Below the pieces are notes generated by a model, which did not search any database, was not told the DNA's origin, and saw only the letters and a list, made by a program, of their open reading frames with translations. A stretch of DNA of 64,000 bases. It comes from Cupriavidus basilensis. Its GTDB lineage: Bacteria > Pseudomonadota > Gammaproteobacteria > Burkholderiales > Burkholderiaceae. Position 1 is the first letter of the stretch; each line of letters begins with the position of its first letter. Both the position numbers and the translations under genes were made by a program. Below are positions 34,220 to 41,855 of the stretch, in pieces. The DNA is taken from contig NZ_CP010537.1 in assembly GCF_000832305.1 (NCBI RefSeq), forward strand, positions 3,410,001 to 3,474,000, given 5' to 3'.

Positions 34220-34606
34220 ATGAAAATCTTGCGAACAGTCGTTGCGATTGGCCTCACCACTCTGGTTTCGTTGGCCAGGGCCGGCGAAATCCGGCCTTAC
34301 ACACCACAGGTGTTCGACCAACTGACCCACGCGGGCAACCCCGTGGTCGTTGAGGTCAGCGCAACTTGGTGCCCGACCTGCAAGGCACAAAAGCCCGTCA
34401 TCGAAGGCCTCCTGAAGCAGTCCGCCTACCAGGATGTAACGGTGCTGACCGTCGACTTCGACACCAACAAGGCCGCGCTGAAGAAGTTCAAGGTTGGCAT
34501 GCAAAGCACGCTGGTGGCCTTCAAGGGCGCTTCGGAAGTCGGGCGGTCGGTTGGCGATACGACGCCTTCCGGCATCGAAAGCCTCATCAGGAAAACGGTC
34601 AATTGA
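34220..34606 (+). CDS. Exported thioredoxin-like protein
   Basis: A 128-residue protein with AAAGGAGGTGC before ATG 34220. A signal peptide (1-21, VSLARA) is followed by a thioredoxin fold with the active site WCPTC (residues ~47-51). It lacks the canonical cis-proline region in obvious form (STLVAF). It overlaps the CcdA start by one base (TGATG). Thiol reduction in the periplasm fed by CcdA is the likely role, possibly on the Cys-rich peptide or the cytochrome apo-protein. Confidence 0.87.
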   Translation: MKILRTVVAIGLTTLVSLARAGEIRPYTPQVFDQLTHAGNPVVVEVSATWCPTCKAQKPVIEGLLKQSAYQDVTVLTVDFDTNKAALKKFKVGMQSTLVAFKGASEVGRSVGDTTPSGIESLIRKTVN

Positions 34607-35334
34607 TGGAACTCGGTTTCGGCTCCTACGGATTTGGCTTTCTGGCCGGGCTCCTTTCAACGCTGTCGCCTTGCGTCCTGCCTCTTGTTCCCGTCCTGCT
34701 CGGGTCGGCAACAAGTATGCACCCGCGTGCACCACTCGCACTCGCCGGTGGTCTGGCCATTTCCTACGCAACTATCGGGACCCTGCTCGCCTGGGCCGGG
34801 ACGGCCCTGAGCATCGACACCGGTGTTTTTCGTCTTCTGGGGGCGACGACGCTCGCCCTGCTGGGCGTCGTCCTGCTGTCAGGTAGCCTGCAGCAGCGCT
34901 TCGCCACCGCCACGTCGGGCCTGAGCGCCGCTGGCAGCAGCCTGATTTCCCTGGCACAACCTGACGGGCTGTGGGGCCAGTTCGCCATTGGCCTAATGTT
35001 GGGCGTGGTGTGGAGTCCCTGCGTGGGCCCCACCCTTGGTGCGGCTGTCGTGCTTGCCAGCCAGGGTTCGCATTTGCCGCAGGCCGCGCTGCTCATGGGC
35101 GTATTTGGAATCGGCGCGGCCTTACCCGTCGTAGCCTTGGCCTACGTTTCTCGTGGTGCCATGGTGAAAATGCGCGGCAACCTCATGCGGGCGGGAAAGA
35201 CTGGAAAAATTGCGATGGGCGTCATCATGGTGGCCGTCGCCGGGCTTATGCTGAGCGGAACCGACAAGGCCATGGAGGCCTGGCTGGTGGACCATTCCCC
35301 TGCGTGGCTCACCGCATTGACCACGCGTTTCTAA
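34606..35334 (+). CDS. CcdA/DsbD-type thiol electron transporter
   Basis: A 242-residue integral membrane protein with about six TM segments. The two catalytic cysteines occur in the conserved contexts LSTLSPCVLPLVPVLLG (TM1) and GVVWSPCVGPTLGAAVVLAS (TM4), as in CcdA. These shuttle electrons from cytoplasmic thioredoxin to periplasmic thiol partners. It is translationally coupled to the exported thioredoxin directly upstream, its natural partner. Confidence 0.92.
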   Translation: MELGFGSYGFGFLAGLLSTLSPCVLPLVPVLLGSATSMHPRAPLALAGGLAISYATIGTLLAWAGTALSIDTGVFRLLGATTLALLGVVLLSGSLQQRFATATSGLSAAGSSLISLAQPDGLWGQFAIGLMLGVVWSPCVGPTLGAAVVLASQGSHLPQAALLMGVFGIGAALPVVALAYVSRGAMVKMRGNLMRAGKTGKIAMGVIMVAVAGLMLSGTDKAMEAWLVDHSPAWLTALTTRF

Positions 35335-35368
35335 CCCTGATTCCTAAACATCTTCAAAGAGGCTTCCC

Positions 35369-35887
35369 GTGCGCAAACATCCAGTCAGCCTTCGCAGGCT
35401 CGCTACACTCGCTCTCAGCATCGCTTTCCTCAGCGCCGGCACGGCTATGGCAGCCCCGCTGAACGTACAGGCGACCATGGTTCCCAAGGAGCAAATCAAG
35501 CTCGATTTCAAGGACGGCACGGGACATTTCGTGCTGATGGTCAAAAGGGAAGGCACCGCTTCCGGTTCAGGCTTGCTCGATGGAGCACAAATCGTCGAAT
35601 ACGGACGTCACGACATCGTACCCGGCGTTTCCGGTGACCCGAGCGGCTACCTGGTTGCCACCAAGGGCGAGGGCAACGTGGCCTATATCAAGTGGACCGT
35701 CCGCGCCGTCTTCCTGCCCGGCAAGGACGGCAAGCCAGAAATTAACGACAACGGCTTCTGGGAGGTTGTCTCAGGCACCGGCAGCTTCAAGAGCCTGAAA
35801 GGCGCCGGAACCCTGCACATCAAGTCTGCCAATCCTACTGACCGCATCTTCATTCTGGACGGCCAGATGGTTGCCGCGCAGCAGTAA
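35369..35887 (+). CDS. Exported protein of unknown function
   Basis: A 172-residue protein from GTG 35369 with AAAGAGG 6 bases upstream. The signal peptide ends near GTAMA-APL (residue ~28). The mature domain is predicted mostly beta (VLMVKREGTASGSGLLDGAQ, WEVVSGTGSFKSLKGAGTLH), reminiscent of a small lipocalin-like barrel, and contains no cysteine. It is the last gene of the cytochrome/thioredoxin/CcdA operon, 34 bases after CcdA. I do not recognise the family. Confidence 0.72.
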   Translation: MRKHPVSLRRLATLALSIAFLSAGTAMAAPLNVQATMVPKEQIKLDFKDGTGHFVLMVKREGTASGSGLLDGAQIVEYGRHDIVPGVSGDPSGYLVATKGEGNVAYIKWTVRAVFLPGKDGKPEINDNGFWEVVSGTGSFKSLKGAGTLHIKSANPTDRIFILDGQMVAAQQ

Positions 35888-35921
35888 ATGGACGCATGGA
35901 CGCGTTTCTTTCATTCTCGGC

Positions 35922-35951
35922 GAACCGTTTTTCCCGATAGAAGCCTCTTAG
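35922..35951 (+). promoter_or_regulatory. ECF-type promoter for the sigma factor operon
   Basis: GAACC (35922-35926), 18 bases, CTCTTAG (35945-35951), 46 bases before the ATG of the small membrane protein. Identical architecture to the two promoters near 33.7 kb. Upstream of the sigma gene, this suggests positive autoregulation. Confidence 0.78.
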
Positions 35952-35997
35952 TTTTCGAGGACGGTCCTCAACTGCTGACCGATAAAAGGAAATCGCC

Positions 35998-36207
35998 ATG
36001 TTCTATGTGAAGAATGTCCCGAATTGGGAACGCACCCTGCGCGTCATCATGGGCCTGATGAGCCTGGGCTATGCCGTGATGAACTGGGGTGGTTCGAGCT
36101 TGGCCATCGGCCTGGGCATCACGGGCGCGATGCTGGCCATGACCGGCTTGTTCGGCTTTTGTCCCATGTGCGCGATGGTGGGTCGCAAACTGGACAAGAG
36201 GCAGTAG
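35998..36207 (+). CDS. Small DUF2892-type membrane protein
   Basis: A 69-residue protein with AAAAGGA before ATG 35998. NVPNWERTLRVIMGLMSLGY and GLFGFCPMCAMVGRK fit the DUF2892 (YgaP-like C-terminal) family: two TM helices and a C-x-x-C at the end of the second. The sigma factor gene starts 3 bases after its stop. Such proteins often accompany rhodaneses and sulfur-handling genes. The C-x-x-C could sense thiol or metal state; a role in controlling the sigma factor is speculative. Confidence 0.85.
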   Translation: MFYVKNVPNWERTLRVIMGLMSLGYAVMNWGGSSLAIGLGITGAMLAMTGLFGFCPMCAMVGRKLDKRQ

Positions 36208-36209
36208 CC

Positions 36210-36767
36210 ATGGCGGCGAGCGGAATCGAACGTGAAAACCTGATACTGGCCGCGCAGACGGGAGACCCGGCCGCCATCTCCCGTCTGCTGGCTGTCTGTC
36301 AGGCCGATGCGCGGCGCTATGCCTACAAGCACTGCCAGGCCAGCGATGTCGACGATGCCGTACAGGAGTCGCTGCTTATCATCTCGCGCAAGGTCAAAGG
36401 ACTCAAGGCGGCGGCGGCGTTTTCTTCCTGGCTCTTCATGGTCATCAAGCGCGAATGCCGCAGGCTTGAGCGGATGATGTTCAAACACGACCCGCTGCCG
36501 GAGGATATTGCCGAGGAACTGCTGGCCCGCAGAAGTGACGATGCCCTCCGGGTTGACCTCGCCAATGCCCTCGAGTCCCTGCCCGCGCACTATCTGGAAG
36601 TTGTTCTGCTGCGCGATTTCGAAGAATTGACGATTGCCGAGATTGCGCAACGCCTGGGCGAGCCCCATGGCGCCATCAAGAGCCGGTTACATCGCGCACG
36701 GGAATTGGTGCGCGAATACATGCTGGGTCCGGATATCACCCCGCATCCGCCACCCGCTGGGCCGTGA
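36210..36767 (+). CDS. ECF-family RNA polymerase sigma factor
   Basis: A 185-residue protein with sigma-2 (residues ~15-85; DVDDAVQESLLIISRKVKGL, SSWLFMVIKRECRRLER) and sigma-4 (~115-170; LPAHYLEVVLLRDFEELTIA, GEPHGAIKSRLHRARELV). No sigma-3 domain is present. It sits behind a promoter of the GAACC-N18-CTCTTAG type shared by two other operons nearby, so it very likely recognises that motif. No classical anti-sigma gene is adjacent; the flanking small membrane protein and the Cys-rich cytoplasmic protein are candidates. Confidence 0.9.
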   Translation: MAASGIERENLILAAQTGDPAAISRLLAVCQADARRYAYKHCQASDVDDAVQESLLIISRKVKGLKAAAAFSSWLFMVIKRECRRLERMMFKHDPLPEDIAEELLARRSDDALRVDLANALESLPAHYLEVVLLRDFEELTIAEIAQRLGEPHGAIKSRLHRARELVREYMLGPDITPHPPPAGP

Positions 36768-36794
36768 GCAAGCGGAAGACCAGAGGCGAAAAAT

Positions 36795-37058
36795 ATGAGC
36801 ACGCCCCCAACGGATGCAACTACAGTTCAATTGCGTTCGACACTGACCTGTCCGGCGTGTGGCCAGGCCGTCGAACTTGAAATGCCCACAGATGCGTGCC
36901 TCTTCTTTTACGAGTGCGAGGGCTGCCATATGCGGCTTCGTCCGTTGCCTGGCGACTGCTGGGTCTTTTGCAGCTACGGCTCCGTGAAGTGTCCGTCCAT
37001 GCAGAGAGCTCGTCGCTGTTGCAGCGTCAGCGCGATATCAGAGGTGAGGCCGCAGTAA
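36795..37058 (+). CDS. Small cysteine-rich protein (GDCCVxC-like, altered motif)
   Basis: An 87-residue protein without signal peptide. LTCPACGQAVELEMPTDACL and YECEGCHMRL give a zinc-ribbon-like set of CxxC pairs. The following LPGDCWVFCSYGSVKCPSMQ matches the GDCCVxCSYG signature found in small proteins near mercury and metal genes, except that the second Cys of the CC pair is Trp here. The last ~20 residues (ARRCCSVSAISEVRPQ) run into decayed EamA sequence and may not be native. It follows the sigma factor by 27 bases. Confidence 0.7.
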   Translation: MSTPPTDATTVQLRSTLTCPACGQAVELEMPTDACLFFYECEGCHMRLRPLPGDCWVFCSYGSVKCPSMQRARRCCSVSAISEVRPQ

Positions 37059-37069
37059 AGACCACGGTC

Positions 37070-37406
37070 GGATTGCCGCCGAAGAACATTGGGCCCAAGG
37101 CAGGGACGAATAGCGTTTCTGGAGGATGCGCAGCTCCCTCCCCAACAGGGATTGCTGGAGGTTTGGCCTCAACGTTCAGAAGCAATGAAGCTGACGCACC
37201 ATCAGTCACCACGAGCCCCTCCTTCAAAGGTGCCGGCCAGCCACGCTGCCAGCGAGAATTGCGCCCAATCCCAGCCCAATCCCTAGGTAGAGGAGCCCGG
37301 CCAACAACAGCGGAGCAACGGACCCGACCAGCATTTTGGCCAGAGGCGTACTTGCTCCAAAGAGCAGAGCGGCGGCTAACGCAGGTGCGGCAGCGCGGAT
37401 GGACAT
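37070..37406 (-). pseudogene. Decayed EamA transporter gene
   Basis: From ATG 37406 the protein begins MSIRAAAPALAAALLFGAST, matching the intact exporter at 10.2-11.3 kb almost residue for residue through LLYLGIGLGLG. About 40 codons are then deleted up to GAILAGSVAG. A frameshift follows, and another frame resumes with GLVVTDGASASLLLNVE. Nothing of the C-terminal half or His-rich tail remains. Confidence 0.85.
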
Positions 37407-37624
37407 GTAGAAATCGGAGCAAGGAAGACAACATCTATTATCGCGCTAACTGCGGCGACCCCGGGGCACTCCAGCACTTGAAGCTCTTTCCTGCGCCCCC
37501 ACGGCCATCAATGATGACGGCCATCCTCAGTAGTACCCAGGCCGTTTCCACAGGGGCCACTGCGCCCTCCCTCCGAAAGAATGGATGCCTTCCCTTAAGA
37601 AGCACTACAACCTCGAAGGTAAAC

Positions 37625-37656
37625 TTGCCGGACATTCTAACACTCTCTAGAATGTC
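37625..37656 (+). promoter_or_regulatory. Promoter and ArsR-type operator; leaderless start predicted
   Basis: TTGCCG (37625-37630), 17 bases, TAGAAT (37648-37653) form a good sigma-70 promoter. The expected transcription start falls at or next to the A of ATG 37660, leaving no leader. A perfect 9-bp inverted repeat GACATTCTA-N8-TAGAATGTC (37631-37656) covers the spacer and the -10, ideal for ArsR-type repression. Confidence 0.65.
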
Positions 37657-37659
37657 GAA

Positions 37660-38313
37660 ATGAGAGAACTAAAGAACCACCTGTATGAGCAGGTAGCGCG
37701 CATCGGAAAAGCTATCGCCAGCCCCAAACGATTGGAGTTGATTGAACTCCTGTGCCAAGGGGAAAAGTCTGTCGAGACACTGGCTGTCCAGGCAGAAATC
37801 AGCGTGAAGCTGACGAGTGCGCATCTCAAGGAGCTTCGCAATGCAGGTCTAGTTGAGACCCGCAGGGACGGCAAATATGTGCTGTACCGCCTGGCAAGCA
37901 CCAGCGTTGCTGACCTATGGGTGAACCTGCGGTCGGAAGCCGAAGAGCGGCTGGTGGACTTGCAGGTGGCGCTCGCGTCTATCGTCGACCACAGCGACGA
38001 CTTGGAGGAGCTCGACCGGGCTGCCATCCTGAAGAAGGCCAAGGCTGGGGAAGTACTAATTCTTGACGTGCGGCCAGCCGAGGAATTCGCCGCTGCCCAC
38101 TTGCCGCACGCTCGTTCGTTGCCGTTGAGCGAACTTAAGAAGAAGCTCGCTGCCCTCCCAAAGGACACGCCAGTGGTTGCCTATTGTCGAGGACCCTTCT
38201 GCCTGATGGCCAGGGACGCCGTCAAACTGCTGCGAAACAAGGGCTACCGCGCCTTCCACTTGGCTGATGGGGTAGCCGAGTGGCGCGCGCATGGGCTGCC
38301 TGTAGAGGCGTAG
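37660..38313 (+). CDS. ArsR-family regulator fused to a rhodanese domain
   Basis: A 217-residue two-domain protein. Residues 1-95 are an ArsR winged helix (SPKRLELIELLCQGEKSVET, SVKLTSAHLKELRNAGLVET). Residues ~125-217 are a rhodanese domain (ILDVRPAEEFAAAHLPHARS) with active loop YCRGPFC, the first Cys being the expected persulfide carrier. Such fusions are thought to sense reactive sulfur through the rhodanese. It probably represses its own operon through the overlapping inverted repeat. The downstream DsrE, MBL-fold and MFS genes are the likely targets. Confidence 0.92.
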   Translation: MRELKNHLYEQVARIGKAIASPKRLELIELLCQGEKSVETLAVQAEISVKLTSAHLKELRNAGLVETRRDGKYVLYRLASTSVADLWVNLRSEAEERLVDLQVALASIVDHSDDLEELDRAAILKKAKAGEVLILDVRPAEEFAAAHLPHARSLPLSELKKKLAALPKDTPVVAYCRGPFCLMARDAVKLLRNKGYRAFHLADGVAEWRAHGLPVEA

Positions 38314-38320
38314 ATTGACC

Positions 38321-38671
38321 ATGAAGACTCTTGTCGTACTCAACGATGCTCCATATGGCAACGAACGTACTTACAACGGCACACGGTTGGCAGGGGCACT
38401 AGCTCGCCAGGAAGGCAACGAAGTCAGGGGCTTCCTCATGGGCGACGCGGCATTGGCTGCGCACCGTCACCAGAAGGTGCCAAGCGGCTTCTACAACCTC
38501 GAGGCGATGCTCGGCTCCGTTGTCAGCCACGCCGGTGTCATCGATGTCTGTGGCTCCTGCATGGATGCGCGCGGCATGACGGCGGAAGGCCTTATTGCAG
38601 GCGCTCACCGCAGCAATCTCGACGAGTTGATGCAATGGACCACCTGGTCCGACAAGGCGCTGGTGTTTTGA
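38321..38671 (+). CDS. DsrE-family sulfur-relay protein
   Basis: A 116-residue DsrE/F-like protein from ATG 38321, 8 bases after the regulator. NDAPYGNERTYNGTRLAGAL and VIDVCGSCMDARGM are typical; the two cysteines in CGSC are placed where DsrE-like proteins bind persulfide. It would carry sulfane sulfur between partners in the cytoplasm. It continues the operon to the metallo-beta-lactamase gene 14 bases later. Confidence 0.9.
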   Translation: MKTLVVLNDAPYGNERTYNGTRLAGALARQEGNEVRGFLMGDAALAAHRHQKVPSGFYNLEAMLGSVVSHAGVIDVCGSCMDARGMTAEGLIAGAHRSNLDELMQWTTWSDKALVF

Positions 38672-38684
38672 CAAAGGAGTTCCG

Positions 38685-39440
38685 ATGTTCTTCCGTCAGC
38701 GTCTCGCAGAGAACGCCACTCTTTCCTATTTCTTTGGCTGCGCTGGTATCGGCAAGGCCGTTGCCGTCGACGTGGTTGCCGGTGATGAGGACTGGTTCAT
38801 CGCCGAAGCCAAAAACGCGGGCGTCGTGATTGCCCACGTCATCGACACACATGTGCATGCTGACCACTACTCTGGCAGCCCCGTGCTGGCGCGACGAGTC
38901 GGCGCGCCGTATTACCTGCACGAAAGCAACAAGACCCAGGTCGCGTTCGACTTCGCGCCCCTGACCGATGGACAGCGGCTTGAGGCGGGCAATGTGCTGG
39001 TCGACGTGTTGCACACTCCCGGCCATACACTCGACAGCGTCTGCTTGCTTGTACGCGACCTGCGCCGAGGCGACGAGCCTTGGTTTGTCATCACCGGTGA
39101 CACGCTCTTCGTCGGCGCTGTCGGACGTCCGGACCTCGCTGGTCAAGAGCGAGAGATGGCCGCCCGGTTGTACGACAGCTTGCACCAGAAGCTCCTGACC
39201 CTGCCTGCCGACCTTGAGATTTACCCGGGACACCAGGCCGGTAGCGCCTGTGGCGCGGGGTTGTCTGGGAAGCCCGCATCCACCATCGGATTCGAGAAGC
39301 GCTTCAACCCGATGCTATCCATGTCGCGTGAGGCCTTTGTCGATGCTGTGACTGTCGACATCCCCCCGCAACCGCAAGACATGGCACGCATCATTGAGGC
39401 CAATCGGCATGGCATTGCGCCCGAGGTCGCGTGCCCTTGA
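38685..39440 (+). CDS. MBL-fold hydrolase, persulfide-dioxygenase-like
   Basis: A 251-residue metallo-beta-lactamase-fold protein with AAAGGAG before ATG 38685. Metal ligands are in THVHADHYSG (HxHxDH, residues ~61-66), HTPGHT (~110-115), GDTLFVGAVGR (~141) and YPGHQ (~182). GDTLFVGAVGRPDL is typical of the ETHE1/glyoxalase-II-like group that oxidises glutathione persulfide, but some such proteins are plain thioesterases. The operon partners favour persulfide chemistry. It overlaps the MFS start by 10 bases. Confidence 0.9.
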   Translation: MFFRQRLAENATLSYFFGCAGIGKAVAVDVVAGDEDWFIAEAKNAGVVIAHVIDTHVHADHYSGSPVLARRVGAPYYLHESNKTQVAFDFAPLTDGQRLEAGNVLVDVLHTPGHTLDSVCLLVRDLRRGDEPWFVITGDTLFVGAVGRPDLAGQEREMAARLYDSLHQKLLTLPADLEIYPGHQAGSACGAGLSGKPASTIGFEKRFNPMLSMSREAFVDAVTVDIPPQPQDMARIIEANRHGIAPEVACP

Positions 39441-40732
39441 CCCCCTCTTCGATAGACTTCGGTATCCGCGCCAACCTGGGCCAGGTTCTACAGCAACTGC
39501 TTCAGGTCCTGCTGGTGGGGATGACCATTGGTATGATGCGCACCGTCGTACCGGCCCTGGCCGAGAGCGAGTTCGGTGTACCGCGTGGCTCGTTCATGCT
39601 GCTGGTGGCCTTCGTCGTCGCCTTTGGTTTCGTTAAAGGCGCCATGAACTTTATCGCTGGCCGTCTGGCTGAGCATATTGGCCGCCGGCGTGTGCTGCTC
39701 ATTGGCTGGCTGGTCGCACTGCCGATTCCTCCACTGGTCTATTTCGCTCCAACGTGGGGCTGGATTGTTTTAGCGACCGTCCTGCTAGGCGTCAATCAGG
39801 GCCTGACGTGGTCGATGACACAGACCGCCAAGCTCGACATCACGCGGGCTGACCAGCGTGGCTTAGTCATCGGCCTCAACGAGTTCTCCGGATACATGGG
39901 GGTGGCAGTTGCGGGAATCGTCACTGGGTATGCCGCGTCTTGGCTCGGGCCGAGAAATGGGCTGTTATGGTTCGGCGCCGCAGTGATTGGACTGGCGACG
40001 CTACTCGCCTGGCTAGCGGTAGTGGAGACCATGCCTTGGGCCCATGCCGAGGTCAAGAAACACGCCAAAGGCGCGTCACCGACGATGCTACGCCCGCGCT
40101 ATCCCGCCGGTGTCAGCGAACAGCCCTCCACCTTCGAAATGTTCGCTCTGATGACCTGGCGCGACCGAAGAATGGCCGCATTGTGCCAGGCCGGCCTGGT
40201 GGAAAAATTCGTCGATGCATTGGTCTGGGCCCTCTGGCCGGTCTATCTGCACCAGAAGGGAGTCAGTTTGCCCGGCATCGGCTGGATTGTCAGCGTTTAT
40301 GGATTCACTTGGGGCGGCGCCCAGTTCCTTACCGGCAGCTTTTCTGACAAGGTGGGACGCAGACACCTCAATGTCTGGGGCATGTGGGTGTGCGGAACTG
40401 GCGTGGCCATGCTACCGATGGGGAGTGGCGCGGTTTGGTGGAGTGTTTCTGCTGCGCTCGCCGGACTGGGCATGGCCATGTTGTACCCCAATCTGAGCGC
40501 CGCAGTCGCTGACATCGCGCACCCGAGTTGGCGGGCATCCGCCATCGGTATCTACCGCTTCTGGCGGGACCTTGGCTACGGCATCGGTGCGCTCGGCCTG
40601 GGTGCCGCCGCAGCGCTCGGCGGCAGCGTGGAGAGTGCCTTCTGGTTCGTTGCCGTCGCCATGGGCCTGTCTGGCCTTGTGCTCTACCACTGGGGCGAAG
40701 AAACGCATCCGCGCCTCAACCCTTCCCCCTAA
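39431..40732 (+). CDS. MFS transporter of the sulfur operon
   Basis: A 433-residue 12-TM transporter from GTG 39431, overlapping the MBL gene. MFS loop motifs are GRLAEHIGRRRVLLIGW (residues ~77-93) and SFSDKVGRRHLNVWG in the second half. Its last place in a persulfide operon suggests transport of a sulfur compound such as sulfite or thiosulfate, but nothing in the sequence identifies the substrate. Confidence 0.88.
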   Translation: MPLTPSSIDFGIRANLGQVLQQLLQVLLVGMTIGMMRTVVPALAESEFGVPRGSFMLLVAFVVAFGFVKGAMNFIAGRLAEHIGRRRVLLIGWLVALPIPPLVYFAPTWGWIVLATVLLGVNQGLTWSMTQTAKLDITRADQRGLVIGLNEFSGYMGVAVAGIVTGYAASWLGPRNGLLWFGAAVIGLATLLAWLAVVETMPWAHAEVKKHAKGASPTMLRPRYPAGVSEQPSTFEMFALMTWRDRRMAALCQAGLVEKFVDALVWALWPVYLHQKGVSLPGIGWIVSVYGFTWGGAQFLTGSFSDKVGRRHLNVWGMWVCGTGVAMLPMGSGAVWWSVSAALAGLGMAMLYPNLSAAVADIAHPSWRASAIGIYRFWRDLGYGIGALGLGAAAALGGSVESAFWFVAVAMGLSGLVLYHWGEETHPRLNPSP

Positions 40733-40790
40733 CGGCAAACGTTACAAGCCTAGAAAGAGACGCCAATCAAGAGAAGTTTGAGAACATTTT

Positions 40791-41204
40791 GTGAATACGA
40801 TGCCAAATTCTGCAAACGTCGACCGGATTCTCTTCGGTTTTAATAAGTTAGATTTCTTGGATGCCCACTGGCTGCGTGAACGCATGGCAGCAGCAGAATT
40901 GGAGTTCGACCCCGATTTGGGGATACGCATCAAGGACATCTTCCCGGAACTACAGTTCACGCCGGAATGGCTGGCACAGGCCTGGTCCCTTTATGCGCGA
41001 TTTGCAAGACCTTACAAACCAAAGCCAGCACGTAATGAACTCGCCTTCCTACTCTTCATACTCGGCCTCAAGGTTGGCTGGCCAATGCACACGCAATTCT
41101 CTCAGGAAGTTTGGGAGCTAGCCATGAAGGACGGCACTGCGCTCGCGCAGAAAATTCTGACGATTGTCTTCATTTTTCATGAGAATTCCGGCCGCTTGCC
41201 TTAA
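40791..41204 (+). CDS. Hypothetical protein of the WLAQAW family, copy 2
   Basis: A 137-residue protein from GTG 40791 (ATG 40800 is equally likely; neither has a clear ribosome binding site). Shares with 14934-15335 the pattern VDRILFGFNKLDFLDAHWLR, FTPEWLAQAWSLYARF, LLFILGLKVGW and ILTIVFIFHEN. It is predicted helical and soluble. The two copies lie on opposite strands in regions that share other families. Function unknown. Confidence 0.65.
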   Translation: MNTMPNSANVDRILFGFNKLDFLDAHWLRERMAAAELEFDPDLGIRIKDIFPELQFTPEWLAQAWSLYARFARPYKPKPARNELAFLLFILGLKVGWPMHTQFSQEVWELAMKDGTALAQKILTIVFIFHENSGRLP

Positions 41205-41459
41205 TTAAATATCGGCTAGACACGATGTTTACTCCTACCCGAACGTAGTGTCTCGAAGGTCCGTCGGCATCGCATCGGCAACCATGGCCGCGAGCAATCT
41301 TTGAGGCATCCCTCCGTGTAGATCTCAAAGCAGCACGCGCAAAGCGGGACTGCCAATGCATGCCTCGTGAGCATGACGCCCGCTGCCCTCGACACAGTCA
41401 TCCACCGAGATGCTGCGGTGCACGTACAATTGCGCCAACGAAAAGCTGGATATTTGAAA

Positions 41460-41789
41460 ATGAAGCGACTTGCAATCATCGTAGCGCTCGGCGGCGCGCT
41501 GCTCGCTGTGACGTCTACGGCTCAAGCGCATGTGAACGTCGACATTGGCATCGGCGTACCCGGTGTAATCTATGCTGAACCTGCGCCGGTCTATGTGGCT
41601 CCGCCTGTGTATGTTGCACCGCAGCGGGTGTATGTCCCTCGACCGGTTGTCGTAGCGCCAGCTCCCGTGTATGCCCCTTACTGGCGGGGACGCGATGACG
41701 ACGACGACCAAGGCGAGCGCAGGTGGCGCGGGCGTGGCCACGGGGAGCATGGTCACGGGGAGCACGGCCGACACGGACACGACGACTAG
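41460..41789 (+). CDS. Small exported PXPV-like protein, copy 4
   Basis: A 109-residue protein from ATG 41460 (earlier in-frame starts are outside the signal peptide). MKRLAIIVALGGALLAVTST with AQA is a standard signal peptide. The mature part HVNVDIGIGVPG, PVYVAPPVYVAPQRVYVPRP, DDDDD and GHGEHGRHGHDD matches copy 3 at 13837 almost completely, while the signal peptides differ. This points to recent duplication or gene conversion of the mature region only. Confidence 0.78.
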   Translation: MKRLAIIVALGGALLAVTSTAQAHVNVDIGIGVPGVIYAEPAPVYVAPPVYVAPQRVYVPRPVVVAPAPVYAPYWRGRDDDDDQGERRWRGRGHGEHGHGEHGRHGHDD

Positions 41790-41855
41790 TAGTGGACAAT
41801 CGCAGGCAGCATGGCATCAGGCAGTCATCGCGTTAATCTGACCTGCCGGGGCGGG

